Source: Lantana camara (Eukaryota > Streptophyta > Magnoliopsida > Lamiales > Verbenaceae). From it: a stretch of 64,000 nt of DNA. Numbering within the stretch: the stretch's first letter is position 1; each line of letters opens with the position of its first letter. The translations under genes and the position numbers were made by a program. The stretch spans positions 52,419,001 to 52,483,000 of the forward strand of contig CM074856.1 in assembly GCA_037501455.1 (NCBI GenBank). The letters run 5' to 3'. This document shows positions 11,381 through 24,476 of this stretch, in pieces. Under the pieces are notes generated by a model. The model was not told where the DNA came from. It made no database searches and worked only from the letters and a program-made list of their open reading frames with translations.

Positions 11381-13140
11381 AAACTCCTTGAGGTGCCCCC
11401 CCAGCTATGAGCCTCTGAATCTCGCTCTCGAGCTGGCGGCACTCGTTGGTGTTATGCCCTTTCTGCTTGTGGAAGGTGCAGTACTTCTTCGAGCGTTTTT
11501 TAGCCTCGGTTTCCCTCATCTTCGGCGGCTTTTTGAAAAGCTTTTTGTCCGCCATGGAGTATACTTCCGCAATGGGCCTGTTGAGGGGGATGCGCTCGAA
11601 CCGACGAGGTGGGGGAGAGTTCTTTCGAGCAGGCACCGGGCTGCTGCGGCGGTTCTTGGGCTCTCTGTCCTCCGGCCCTCTGCTTGGCCGAGGGACATTG
11701 GCAAGTTTCTGGTCCCTTACCAGGTAAATGTCCTCAAGGGTGAAGAAAGAATCAGCTATGTCCCTGATCTCCATCAACGAGCGCAACTTCTTCTTGTCCA
11801 CCTCCTCCACGAATTCTTTGCTAACAAAATTTTTCATATTGATCGCCCCAAAAAGTACGTGCCTCAAAAAATCCATCGAGGGCCTCTCAACCAGCAGGAT
11901 CTCTTTGTTAAACCTCCCCATAAAGGACCTGAGCGTCTCATTTGACCCCTGGACAAGGCTGTAGAGACCGTCGCAGCAGGTGCTGGCGCTTTCATGGAAT
12001 TAAAGTGGCTCATGAATGCGCTGGTCAAATCTTCGTACCCTCGGATGGAGCAAGGGGGCAGCTTCTTGTACCATTCCTGGGCCATCCCTACGAGCGAGGT
12101 GACAAAGACCTTGGCCCAATAGTTCCTGGGGTGCTCGTATAAATGCATCAAGTGCACAAAGTGGTCTAGGTGCTCGGCTGGGTCGGTCGTCCCATCGTAC
12201 CGATTGACAGATGTGGGGATTTTACCCTTTCCCGCACGAGTCATCAGGATCTCGTCGATGAGAGGGGAAGCACCCGCCATAGGCCTGTAGTTCCCACCCT
12301 CGTGGCTGTTGTCCTCACCATTTTTCTCTCTCCAATGGCGAGGCGTCTGACTGCGTGGATTGCGAGCGTCTCTGGCCTCGGACCTCTCGCCCCCAGCGCG
12401 GGGAGCTTGAGACAGCGCTCGAGAGAACTGCTCCACCAGGTTCTGGAGCCCATTCAATTGATTTTGTACTACGGCCAGTTGAGGGTCGCCGGCATTTCTG
12501 CGGCTTGCCCTCTAGGTGGCCCTAGACTGGACCTCTTCATTCTCAGCCCTCTCATTCCGGGGGGCTCTTTCATTTCCCGCAGGTTGCTGCCCTTGGGGGA
12601 CCCTCGGGGGGTCTTCATTTTCTGGAGCTGGTGGCGGTGGAGGCGGCTGAGCCCTCAGTACATTTTGGGCGGCCGTCAACGGATGAATTGGGAGTCCTCC
12701 CACAGGTGGGGCCACTCGTCCACCGGTCATGGAAGGGAAAAAAACGGCGGTGAAGTGTTCCCACGCGTTTTGTACCGCTTGCTCCTCACATTGCGCATAA
12801 AGCGTCTGAAGTTGTTGGTTGGTGATTTGGGGCATTTCCACCCCCTGTATCTCTCTGGGAAGGGACACGGCAAGATGCAATGTCCCCACTTGATAAGGCT
12901 GGACCATGGGTATCATACTTGGTATCGCTCCGGGCATCATTCCGAGCTGCATATACGCCGGGATTGGCAACTGGTCCGCCGGGGGTGAGCGTTGGGGGTG
13001 GAGGAACTGGACCAGACCCTCCTGCAGCACTCCCAATGGGAGGGGGAATGGTAGCTGCTATCTCCGTATTCCCAGTCTCATTTCCAATAGCTGGTGGGAG
13101 TGCACCTCCGGGGGGGCGATAGTATCCACGTTTCCTTCTT
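11355..13140 (-). pseudogene. Gag of gypsy A, frameshifted
   Basis: Three overlapping minus-strand frames together make a gag. The N-terminal part (13036-12512) is proline-rich. The middle part (12457-11930) has the retrotransposon gag core, with P-A-E-H-L-D-H-F, Y-W-A-K-V-F-V-T-S-L and A-Q-E-W-Y-K-K-L-P. The C-terminal part (11921-11355) has E-R-P-S-M-D-F-L-R-H-V and a histidine/cysteine cluster C-T-F-H-K-Q-K-G-H-N-T-N-E-C (near 11460), a zinc-knuckle-like motif. Gag forms the particle and binds RNA. Frame changes near 12480 and 11930 break it. Confidence 0.8.
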
Positions 13141-13264
13141 GAACAGGAGGAAGAACACCCCTGTGATTCACAACACCAGACCTAGTCACAGTTACCATAT
13201 TTAGAGCAAAAGGTGTTACAGCTCAACTAGCTCGAGGAAGAATCTGTTGAAGACGAAGATGGTT

Positions 13265-13282
13265 TTCCCACAGACGGCGCCA
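13265..13282 (-). promoter_or_regulatory. Primer-binding site of gypsy A
   Basis: On the minus strand the LTR end ...CATCA is followed by TTTT and then TGGCGCCGTCTGTGGGAA, starting with the TGG complementary to tRNA CCA ends. The same 18 bases occur after the LTR of gypsy B (57666). I did not assign the tRNA. Confidence 0.8.
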
Positions 13283-13286
13283 AAAA

Positions 13287-14148
13287 TGATGGTGTAGGAT
13301 ATGGATTCCTAAGATGCAACCAACACTTTGAGATTTTATTTATGAGGGGAAGACCATCACAGGCGTTTGAGCCTCAGGGTCTGGGTTTCCGATGAGCGTG
13401 GGTTCTTCCAGCTAGGATAACACCAGTTTATGCAATGGGAATGCAATAAGAAATGGTGAAATACAGGGAGCTTGAGGAAGATGAAGATGCCGGGAAAATG
13501 CAGTGGAATAGCCCAGAAAAAGTGCAGGGTTTCTTGTGGAAGAAGATGACTTGGGGGAGAATGCAGGTGTTCCCCCTTATTTATATGTTAGGGGTGAGGG
13601 CAATTTGGGTAATTGGACCGTGTGGTCCCAAACCTGTGTTGCCTTAACACGTGGCGGCCTGTGATGGCATGAGAGCGACGCCTCTGAAAAGCAAGCGGCG
13701 TGTCAGGTACGAGGTGCGTACTGCCTTTGTATCAGAGGTTGTTGGCGAAGGCCGTGCGCGGGAAGGCTCCATATCGGCCTGTAGGTGTACGGATGCCTTA
13801 CAAAGGGAAAGGTCCTACTCGAGCGCAAGTGACGCTCGGAGGGATGTACGAAGGGGTCTCCCCGGGCAGAGGACCTATGAGCGTTAACTATTCGAGCGTT
13901 GGAAAGTAGGTGCCCTCGGGGGATGCCTCCCTGGGAAGGGTGGCTTTGACGGCTGTGGCGTGAGCGTCAGGCTTGTCAGCCTGAACCCCTTACCTGGACA
14001 GTTGGCCGAGGCTCGTGGGCCTGTATTGGTCAACAAGTGAATAGGTTGGGTTGGCTCGCGAGCCCATCAATGCTAGCGCCCCATCTCTAAGTCGGCAGAT
14101 AGCGACACATGGACGGCTCTGATAAGGGCTTGGTTTTACGTCTCATCA
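13287..14148 (-). repeat. 5' LTR of gypsy A
   Basis: The ends are TGATG...CATCA. A TATA-like CATATAAATAAG on the minus strand (near 13580) fits the promoter. It is homologous over most of its length to the solo LTR at 19050-19877 in the same orientation, sharing for example AAGATGCAACCAACACTTT and the core around GTTGCC(T/C)TAACACGTGGCG. Confidence 0.9.
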
Positions 14149-14680
14149 AATAGTTATTAATTATTTTGATTTTTCCATAATTGTTATTAAAGTATTTTTA
14201 GATTTATGAGAGATTAGAAATAAATGGATCATGCTTTTGATGAAATCTATTTTTTTGTGAAAAAGTAAAATTCAAGCATATATCCATAGTTATTTATTGT
14301 AACATTTATTCTCTATTTTCTATGATTTTATTTTCAATACTACTTCTTCTTCTTCTCTTTTTATATTTCTATTATTTTTCCCGTTATTTTAGAAGTTGTA
14401 TTATCTTTTTAATTTTTTTTTTATTTTGATTCTTTTTAATTTATATTTATCATCTTTATATATTTTAGTTAATAAGTTCAATTAATTCTATTTACATTTG
14501 TATAGAAAGCTTATCAAACCACTTAAAAATACAAATAATTTATGAGATTGTTCTTTTGTTATAATTATAAAATTTTAACTACTTAATTTATATTTTTAAT
14601 AAATATTTAGAAGTACAATTTTAACTATATAAGTTAATATATTTATATTTTTGCAATAATTATATTTATTAAATTGATAT
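14149..14680. other. AT-rich non-coding DNA
   Basis: About 530 bp, very AT-rich, no ORF. It was once continuous with 17880 onward, because the 3.2-kb LTR between them duplicated GATAT. It may be the interior of the Helitron ending at 19904. Confidence 0.5.
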
Positions 14681-17600
14681 TGTGACGCCCCGTTTTTCAG
14701 CTTTCCAGGTATGGCGTCACGAGTGAGTTTAATTCTGTAATTTCTGTAAATTATGTGATTTGCATGCTTATGTGTCAACGTGAATTTTATTTCATTACGT
14801 GCGCATTAGAATTTAATTAAATGTTCTTGGGCTCAATTGCCCAATAATTGCAAATTAAGGGACCTAATTTTAATTAGGATGTTTTGGCCTTCGTGGCTAT
14901 TTTGAGCTCGGGAATTCGAATTTGAATTTCGACCATACCATTAAATTCGTTTCGACAATTCGGATTTATTGGAATTAACCTTTTATTTTTCTAAAACCGT
15001 TTGATAGCCCTACCGTTTTAAAATCCGATCCTTATGGATCGGATTTTTGGACCGACCCTAACAGATGAATTATCTCCTCTCCTCCTTCATTCTTGCTTCA
15101 CGTTTTAAAGGGAGAAAAGAAGAGAAGAAGAAAGCACCTTCCCTTGGCCTCAAGCTTTGGCTCAAGCTCGTCCCCGTCCGACCACCCGATCGAAGAACTA
15201 AGGTAACCGATGTATTCCTCTCGTTACGTGCTTCATTTCTACGTTTATTTTGTGCCTTGATTCCTTGTCTAGATGCCTATTTGGGTGTGATGATGAATAG
15301 TGTCGGGTTCGGGATTTGGTTTGCTCGGGCTTGTTTCGGGAGGCCTAACTTTTATTTATATGATCTACGTGTTATGTTTGCTTCGTGGTATGAATTTCGG
15401 GGTGTTTCGTGGTTGTTTGGGGGTGTTTTGGTGCTTTTGTTACTGTTCCCGACGCCATGGTTTTGCTGCTGCGAGCTTGGTCGCGCCCGCGATCAATTTA
15501 TGGGTAAAAATGGTCGCGCCCGCGACTAGTTTTTAAGGGATTCTCGAGTTGTAGCTTCGCGGCCGCGACTGGTTTTCAGTGCAATTTTATCGCGGCCGTT
15601 ACCAACTCATACGTGCTCGGTTTTGGCTAAATTTTGGAATGTAGAAACCTTTTTTAGTTTAGAACATTCTCCAATTAGAATCACCTCAAAATTTATTCTA
15701 TATTGGGAGATATAACCGTTTTAATTTGGTGTCGCTACTTCGTCGAGATTCTACAATAGTTCAACTTCGTACCTACGCCATTTTCGCCTCGATTTGAATC
15801 ATGATTCGAGCTTTATACCATTTGAAAGATCTATGTGTCTAGTTTCATTTCCAAGAAACAAAACTTAATTCTCATTTCTCAAACTCAAGTTATGATCATT
15901 TTCCCACAGCTTATCTGTTTTGAAAAACTGTCAGCTTTTGCCCGTTTTCACTCGGAACCCTTTTTCATGTTTTTATTCCATTTTTCTCGTACCTTTCCAC
16001 CTCCAAACTTGATCCTAACTTGTTTTATCATGTTTATGCTTATGTATTTGTTCTCATATGCATTAAACATATTTGCACTTTGTTACGTATCTCTACCTAG
16101 TATTATGCCTTAATTGTGCATATAAACGTGACATATGATTATAAATGATTATGATGGGTTATGTAATGTCTTCAATTGCATGGATTTGATTTGAAAATAA
16201 GATTTTCCTAAGTATTTGCATTTCTTTAAGTGTCAATGCATATGCCGTGCGCCTATGTGGTTCATTGTGAGTCTAAGCCTTGTGTTTTGTCTTTAGTTTG
16301 TTTAGGTGCACCCGGGGTGGTGTTTCGCAGTCCGTTTTGATTCCGGGGTGAATCACGTGTTTGGTCCTTGCCTTCGTCGGTGTAAGGTGAGGCTAGGTTA
16401 TAGTTAAACCCTATGATGTGTGCGTGTTTTCTCGGTATGCGACCTATGGCCTCTATTATATGTATATAAGTGCGAGGTATGAATTTATGAATCTGAAATA
16501 TGTTTCCAAGTATGAAGAGCAATGTACAAGTCTATGTATGTTTGATTTAATTTGATTGGATTCATTATGATTGGTAATGCTAAACCACGCTTCAAACCAT
16601 ATGCCTCGTATGAGCCGGGAGTTACGAGCAAAGGAATATGCTAAGGATTTGAAACGGAGAGGTATGTAAAGTGTGGTTGTGGCAAGGTAAAGTATGTATC
16701 ATACATATGTTATGTTTCTAATTAGTAGCGGGTTAGGATATGATTGAATGAATGATTGAATGAATGGGGCCCAGGAGGTGTGGGTAAGGGGGACCCGGGA
16801 CAACCATAGGGGTCGCCGGTTATGACCCCTGTGCACACTCTCCACATGATTGATAGGACTAACCCGGAACCCACCAGGAGGTTTGGTTGGGTGATGGGAA
16901 CCTGAGGGTTTGAGTGTTCGCGCTCCCCTCGTCTGATTGGATGGTTTGGGTCGCGCAACCCTTCCATCACCGGAGAAGGAGGTTTGATTGTACGATTCGT
17001 ATGAGGAGCCCAGGATGAGAATTATTACTTGTACCCGTCGAGTTTTGCATGTTTGCTTTGTCAAAGTTCGTGAAATGGAGATAGATTTTTAACTATGATA
17101 AAATATGGATCTTTTGAATATGAAAGATAAGAATTGATACGATTTGATATGAATGGTTATGATTTGATTTGACTTGATTCGGTATGATTTGGTATGATAT
17201 GGGTCCTTGAAGCTTCAATTCGTTCGGTTTTGTTAAGAATCCCTATATGTATGTATCACGGGCAAAACTTTGGTGTGCAAAAACTATCCCTGAGTTCACG
17301 AACTGTGTGTGATTCGAATGTACTTTGCTCCTATATATATATAGCGTGTGTGGGTAGCCCCTCACTTAGTCGAGTTGTAGACTGACCCTCTCTCTCCCCA
17401 ATTTTTTAGTGTGCAGGTTTGGCGTTGGAGTTTCAAGCTAGGCGGAGTTGTGTTGAGTCTTTGAGTCGGTCAAGTTAAGTTAAAAAAGTCTCTGCACTCG
17501 CATATGTATTTAAATTGTGTATGATTTGACTTTGCAAGATTATGAATTTGAATCTTTATGCATTTGTTATTGAATTTCCCTTGTTGGGTTTTGTTATGAG

Positions 17601-17874
17601 TTAAAAAGAGGTGAGGAGCCCAAGTCTGCTTGTGGTTCGTGTGTTTAATTTCTGCAGGCCCGTGGCCAATGCATGTGTTTGGATTTTAGTTTTCCGCTGC
17701 ATTCTATTTTGTTGGTTGGTTATATTTGCAGGGTCTAAGTTCCGCCTAGCTTAGGAGGTTTGTTTTGTTTGTCTCCCATTCGCTATGGATTGATACGGGT
17801 GCGGACTTCCCATATCGTTACTCGTGTTGAGCCATAGTGCGGGGGATGTGGTGCCTCACGTGCGGGGTGCTACA
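14681..17874. mobile_element. Solo LTR, 3.2 kb, with 5-bp target duplication GATAT
   Basis: It starts TGTGACGCCCCG and ends CGGGGTGCTACA (TG...CA). GATAT lies on both sides (14676-14680 and 17875-17879). It holds no gag-pol. A TATA run (TATATATATATAG near 17330) and a 154-codon ORF (15065-15529) with no recognisable domain lie inside. LTRs of 2.5-3.5 kb beginning TGT(A/G)ACGCCCC are typical of the Del/Tekay group of gypsy chromoviruses; that assignment is from memory of the family. A similar start lies at 63484. A GC motif GTCGCGCCCGCGA recurs at about 15479 and 15512. Confidence 0.8.
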
Positions 17875-19049
17875 GATATAATGTTAGAATTTTTTTTAAA
17901 CACATTATTTTAGATTTATATGTTACGATACACGAGAGTAACCTAGCAAAATTTCCACCGGTGACATTATGAAAATTAAAAATATTTTATTTATTCCATT
18001 TTTCTTCTTGAACGTAATCACTAATTTAATCATTACATTTACATGGTTTGTTTAATCTTTGTAATATTTTCTATTAAAACAATTCAATTAATAGTTCATT
18101 ATTCTTCACATATTAATTGACTTATTTATTATTATTTTTATTTATTTTATTTTACACCATCTTTTAATTTTAAATAAATATTTTTATTATCAACTAATTT
18201 TGTAGTTTTCAATTTAATGGAAATATCTATTCACAATGTTCAAATTTTAACTAACTTTTATATTAATTTTCTTCTTTATTTTGTTTCTTAAAATTTTTAT
18301 TTATACCATATAAATTTGGTCACCAATAATTAATTTTTATACTTGACCTTTGCTATTTGTTAATCTATTTATCTCAAAATATTTATCAGCAATGTTATTC
18401 GAGCATTACATTTACATTTTCAAAGTTCTACTATTCAATTTATTGATTATTAAGGACATAGTATATGTTTATATTTTTTATTACATGTTTTGCTAACGAG
18501 GTTATTTTAGTTTGAAACTTTTAGAATATGAAACTGCAATTCGATTTCATAACAAGGTTATTGAAGTTTAAAATCCTACACGAGACTAAGAAAGTTTAAA
18601 AAAATTTCGAGATTTTTTACCCAATATCGTAAGGTACGAGTTATTTTCGTTTTTATAAATTATCATATTTGAGATTTTAATCTGATTTCTTAATGAGGCT
18701 GACAAAGTTTAAAACCTCTGAAAGAGTTTAAAAAAGAGTTTCAAGATTTTTGGCTCAATCTCATGCGGTACAATTATTTTTTTTAGAAAATTAATTCAAA
18801 GTTTAATTGTATTAATTTAATCTTATTTTTTGAATTAATTAAATTTAGAATATCAAGTTGCAATTCGATTCGTTGACAAGATCAACAAAGTTTGAAATTC
18901 TTGCTCAGCAATTTATTTATTATTTATAAAAAAATATGTATTATATATAATATTTTTAATTGTATATGATTAAGTTATTTATTTTAAATTCTTTTAATCT
19001 ACAAGATTTATAACATAATATTACAAGCTATATTTTCATCAATACCGTG
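17875..19049. other. AT-rich non-coding DNA, probably Helitron interior
   Basis: About 1.2 kb, AT-rich, no coding signal. A degenerate internal repeat occurs around 18510, 18660 and 18840: each has a TTTGAAAC/GAATAT block, a GATTTC or GATTCG step, and AAAGTTTAAAA. It runs directly into the Helitron 3' end once the solo LTR at 19050 is removed. Confidence 0.45.
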
Positions 19050-19877
19050 TGATGGTGCAGAAATTGAGCTCTTAAGATGCAACCAACACTTTAAGATTTT
19101 GTTTGGGAAGGGAAGACCATCACAGGCACAGAGCCTCAGGAATTGGGTTTCCTTTTGAGCGTAGGTTCTTCCAGCTAGAATAACTTCAATGGTGTGCAGT
19201 TTGGATGCAATTATGGTGAAGGTAATGCCAAGCTTGGAGAAAATGGGGGAAAAATATGCCCAGTCTTGGAAGTGCAATGTATCGGAGGAATGCATGTGTT
19301 CTCCCTTATTTATATGTTAGGGGTGAGGGTAATTTGGGTAATTGGACCGTGTGGTCCCAAACCTGTGTTGCCCTAACACGTGGCGACCCATGACGGCATG
19401 AAAGTGATGGCTCTGAAGAGTGGGCGGCGTGACAGGTACAAGGTGCGTGCTGCCACTGTGTCAGAGGTTGTTGGCGAGGGCTGCGCATTGAGAGGCTCAA
19501 GTTCGGTCCTGCAGGCGTACGGAGGCCTTACAAGGGGGTAGATCATATACGAGCGCGATGGACGCTCGAAAGGGCGCACGAGAGGGCCTCTCCCGGCAGA
19601 TGACCTACGAGCGTCAGCTATACGAGCGTTAGAAAGTAGGTGCCCTCGGGGGTGCCTCCCTGGGAAGGATGGCTTTGAGGGCCGCGGCGTGAGCGTCAGG
19701 CTCGACAACCTGAACCCCTTACCTGAACAGTTGGCCGAGGCCTGTGGGCCTGTATTAGTCGTCTAGTGAGTGGGTTGAATTGGCCCACGAGCCCATCAAT
19801 GCGAGCGTCTAATCCCTAAGTCGACAGATGGCGACACGTGGACGACTCTGATACGAGCGTGATTTTATGTCTCATCA
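19050..19877 (-). mobile_element. Solo LTR of gypsy A family, target duplication CCGTG
   Basis: It begins TGATGG and ends CTCATCA, with CCGTG at 19045-19049 and 19878-19882. It is homologous to the LTR at 13287-14148. There is no internal region, so it formed by recombination between two LTRs. Confidence 0.92.
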
Positions 19878-19904
19878 CCGTGCATAGCACGGGGCATATG
19901 CTAG
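19878..19904 (+). mobile_element. Helitron 3' terminus
   Basis: CCGTGCATAGCACGG can fold into a 5-bp stem hairpin. It is followed by GGCATATG and CTAG (19901-19904), then T. A short hairpin 10-12 bases before CTRR and insertion before T are the hallmarks of Helitron 3' ends. The left half of the hairpin is duplicated at 19045-19049 by the solo LTR insertion. The 5' end was not found. Confidence 0.75.
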
Positions 19905-20002
19905 TAAACTTTTATTTGTCAACTATCATGACAATACCTTCCCTACATGAACTATAGTAATAAACTAGTCGGATTGTTTACATCTGCACTCCCTACGAGA
20001 TT

Positions 20003-20423
20003 GAATAATTTTAACTTGTACCATCCTTAAATGAAAATATCACTTAACTTATCCTTCCAAGTTTAAAAAATTACAAATGAACCAATTTCGTTTGAATTTT
20101 TTGTAAAATCATTATTGAATTGACTATATCTTACCATGAATTAATTTTTCACAACAACTCACACATCATTATCAAATAATAGACAAATAATTTACGAAGA
20201 TTTTTGAAGGATCAATACATGATTCGTTTGTAAATTGATATTCATAATGATTTTTTCCCCCTCAATTAGCGGTGAGGACTAATTAGTGGTAAAATATAAC
20301 CGATTCAAAAAAAAAAAAAATCATGGAAAATCCTATCGGGATTAGTTCATTTGTAATTTTTCAAACTTGAAAGAATAAGTTGTGTAATATTTTCATCTAA
20401 ATATGTACGAGTTATAATTACCC
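20003..20423. mobile_element. MITE-like inverted repeat, about 420 bp
   Basis: The left arm (about 20003-20090: GAATAATTTTAACTTGTAC, later CCTTCCAAGTTTAAAAAATT) is matched by an inverted right arm (about 20340-20423: AATTTTTCAAACTTGAAAG, later GTACGAGTTATAATTACCC). The interior has no ORF. Ends of the form GGGTAATTATAAC resemble the MULE-type MITEs elsewhere in the window. No clear target duplication was fixed. Confidence 0.6.
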
Positions 20424-20895
20424 AACCCCACAAGGGGTGTAAATTAAATACAAAAATCTTCTAAATTAATAATATGTTTATTTTAAGATGTACACGATCA
20501 ATTACTATGAATTTAATGAAATTAAGTTTGGAATAAAATTTGTCCTATTATAAGATATCAATTATGTTGAAAGATATTAATCGATAACTAAATTAATGAG
20601 AATAATTTATTAGGATTTGATGCCAGTGGAGATTTCTTTTCATTCAAGTAAATTACAGGAGAAAAGAAATCAAATCCGTTTAATATATACATACAAAAAT
20701 CCATCTCTTCATACTGAAAATTGAAAACCCTAATTCTCCACCCAAGACGCTCATCATTCAAGGACTGCATGCACACCGTTCTTCTCCATCTCCAGGTTGA
20801 GTAGCACCATTCGCTCGCTTCTCCACCAGCAACTCCACCCACTCTGTCACTCATCTTTCGCTTTTCTTCTTTCTTTAATTTCTTAGATTTAGATC

Positions 20896-21249
<354 letters not shown>

Positions 21250-22547
21250 TAGGGGGGTCGACCAAAGCATAATACTAAAGAAAAATCCTATAAAATTTTC
21301 TTTAGGTGTCTCAATTATTGGTAATTAGTATATTGACCCTCACTAGTATTAATTTTAAGGGTTAATTACATACAGATCCCTGAGTTTAGGCCTAATAATA
21401 GTCTGGTCCCTATTCTTCTGGTTTTTACATAGAAGTCCCTAAGGTTTGATTCCGTTAGAAGTCCCTGATAACCGTTAGGGTTCCGTCAGATTTTTAACCT
21501 GTCCTTCCAAAAATACATTATGTGTTTATAATTTATGTATATAATTAATAAATTTTACTAATTTTTTGTGTAATATACATTATGTATATGTTTTTAAGTT
21601 AATTAATAAAATTAAATTCTTAATTTATAGTAACTACCAAATTAATTAAATTTATTTAGTCGAAAAAATCAAATTATTTGAATTTCTAATTCAAATTAAA
21701 AAATCAAACTAAAAATAAAAATACAACTCTTTTTTTTTTTTTTTTTTACAATAAACAATATCATATCCATTTCAATCTTTTTTTCTTTCACAAAATTCAA
21801 TTTCTTTCACCCCAATTTCTTTCACAATAACAATTTCCGATAGCTTGAATCGAGGCCTTTCCCAACCTCCACCCCATTCATCCGGAATCAGTTCAACAAT
21901 GAGCTCAATCATACGAATCTCAGCTAGTCTCGTTATAAAACTTAGAGACGAGGCTTGAAAAAATAGAAACCCTTCAACCATCATCCGGGATGCCCTTGAC
22001 CCAACATCCCGCCGCCACCGTCACCCTCAGGTCACCGGCCGCCGCCTCAACATCACCCACACAATCAGACAGTCGCCTCATAGATTCTCCATCGACTCCT
22101 CTTCTCTAGATGATCCCGGCCGTCGTCTCCACCACCACTAAATCAGTCACCTCTCCACAGATCTAATACCCAAAACTCTAAATCTTCCAATAATTGTGTT
22201 TGGAACTCGTCAAAAGAATGGAGGCGTGCATAGATTATGGTGATTTTGATGGCATTAGAGTAGATCTATTATGGGAGACAGGGAGCGGGGTTGGTTCTGA
22301 TGGCAGTGGTGGCTCTGAGAGGAAGCAGAGGAGGCGGCGATGGCAGTGGTGATGGTGAAGGCGGTCTTGGACAATGGCGGAGAGAAGAGACTGAGAGAAG
22401 GCAAGGGAGGCGGCGATGTTGGTAGTGGTGAGCGGAGCGGAGAGAAGAGGTTGAGAGGGGGCTGCGGAGTTCAAATTTGCATATGGGAATTCTGTTTTTT
22501 GGGTCGTGGGTGGGGGGTTTTTGTTGATTGGGGGTGTAAATTATTAA

Positions 22548-24462
22548 TGTTAGGAATAGTGCCCTAGAAAGCCGATTGTATATCCGCTTTGTGCTTTTCC
22601 TTATTGTAATCACAGATAATCTTTGAATAAAATAACGTATTGAGGTAACACTTCTTTATATGCTCTTGTTTGGTTTGCGTTTACTTTAGCTGTGCATGTA
22701 TGAGAACTCCCCTAATCTTGATGACTTTAGGACTCTACCATTTAGGTGAAATGGTTCATGAAACGAGCCCTATATCACATAAGTCATGATTAGTAAAATG
22801 CTCAAAGCCGATGAGTCCTACAGACAGTGGGAGTGTCAACCTGACTCCTCTAAGGCTTTCTTGAGGGATCACGCCCTTAAGAAGGACCACCTTGTTTCAT
22901 GGAGGTGCAAAGTGTATAGTTGATACGTGCGTGATACATGAGGGTGCTTACTTTAATAAGTAAGTTCACTGAGGTGCCCCGTGTGAGAATATTCCTAAAT
23001 GGGAAAGGGAGTTTCTATTTGAGGAAATGGAAACTTCCAGATTAGGAAATATCTCACGAGTCATTGATGTGATTAATTGATCATTGGACTTGAGGTTCCT
23101 TGTCACTTTATGAGTTAACTCTGTAGTCTTAGGTATAAGCTTTAAAGGGTGTCGTCTTAGACAACTGATTCAAGGCTTATGCTGGGGCTGCACAAGTGAT
23201 TCATGAAAGTGAATGAGAATCAAGAAAGGACCTACACTTGCATTTGCAAGGTGATCTCTTATTGTGTAACTCATTCATATGCCATATGGAGTCCTTGGCC
23301 AAGGCAGTAGATCAAGACATCAAGAAAAGGGTTTCTTGGATTGAGATCAAATGGATATGAAATGCACTTAGCTTTAAGACCGGATTATTAGGGTTCTGAT
23401 TATTCCCTTACCCTAGATCTTGGTTGAGAGATAGTAAGTAGGAGGATTGTATCTCACATGAATCAATGACTTAAAGGTTCTATCGAATCTCAACATTCCA
23501 ATTCAGCTAGGGGTTAAACACCTGTTGCTAGACTATGGTCGTTTAATCTGTGGACTGATTAATTAATTAGGTTCACTGCTAATTGAATTGAGAATCTAGA
23601 GGGTCACACACAACAACTTGGTTACATGAGTTGAGGCTTTAAAATGATTAAACGAGTTAATCGGGCCGAGAGGGTTCCACACCTGTGAAACCACACGTGT
23701 GGGTCACGTGAATGACACGTGTCTCACGTGAATATATATATATATTGTATATGCATTAAATAATTAATTTGTTAATTATTTAATAGACTTTTGTTTAATT
23801 TTGAATTAAAAAAAAAAGTCTAATTTTGGAGAAAAAATAATCTAGTTAATTAATTGTGAATTAATTAATTAGATAAAATAAGTTATTTATTTTAAATAAA
23901 TAAAGTATAAAATTATCCAAAAAATAGTTTGGATATTTTAGCTCTCTTGAAAGTTGATTTGAATTTGAATTCAAAGTCAAAGTCAAAATTACTTAATGAT
24001 CAAGTAATAGGAGAGTGGGACCAAAATCCTTAGCCCATAAGGACTAGGATTTTCGGTCCTCCCCTTCCTATACATAGGGGAGCTCGAGCTCCCCTTAGAG
24101 CTAATCGAGAATTCTTTTGATTCATGCGTTGAACACCATCCTTTCTCCAAGATAAACAAAACCCTAGGTTAAGCCTAAACACTAACTAGAGAACTAGCAT
24201 CCTTACTGGTTAGATTGTAGTCAAGTTGGTGGACTATCTCTAGAGAGCTTCAAGTTAGAAGTTTGAAGATTCGAGCTTTACCAAGGAGAGGGGATCAAGC
24301 CACGAGAAGAGCGTTCTTGGGTGGCTTGAAACGCTTCAAGAAAGATAATTAAGAAAGTAAGTTTCTAATTCCTTCGAATTTGGATACACGATTACGAGTC
24401 CAAGATCCTTTTGTTGGAAAATTTTTAAATTTCCGCTGCTTTCTGATTCGTGTTTTCCAACA
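22548..24462 (+). repeat. 5' LTR of LARD
   Basis: 1,915 bp, starting TGTTAGGAATAG and ending TTCCAACA. It contains a palindrome GAGCTCGAGCTC near 24081 in the likely transcribed leader, and an ATATATATATAT stretch near 23735. Confidence 0.92.
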
Positions 24463-24464
24463 AG

Positions 24465-24476
24465 TGGTATCAGAGC
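24465..24476 (+). promoter_or_regulatory. Primer-binding site of LARD (initiator Met tRNA type)
   Basis: TGGTATCAGAGC follows the LTR end by two bases (AG). It is the standard copia primer site complementary to initiator methionine tRNA. Confidence 0.88.

Larger units (their letters stand above)
1..14148 (-). mobile_element. Ty3/gypsy element A (Tat-like), degenerate, 3' end beyond window
   Basis: Reading on the minus strand: LTR (14148-13287), primer-binding site, gag, protease, reverse transcriptase, RNase H, integrase, then a spacer and the opposite-strand aORF. The 3' LTR should lie left of base 1. The RT-before-integrase order defines Ty3/gypsy, and the extra ORF points to the Tat lineage. 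The frame is broken many times, so it is not autonomous now. A copia element (3141-7913) splits the integrase. The target-site duplication cannot be checked because only one flank (AATAG after 14148) is in the window. Confidence 0.85.

Noticed and set aside
12170..12988. 272-codon plus-strand ORF
   Set aside because: It lies antisense to the gag of gypsy A; the minus-strand frames carry clear gag motifs, so this is a shadow.
15065..15529. 154-codon ORF inside the 3.2-kb solo LTR
   Set aside because: It has no recognisable domain, is cysteine- and leucine-rich in a way typical of chance frames, and lies wholly within an LTR.
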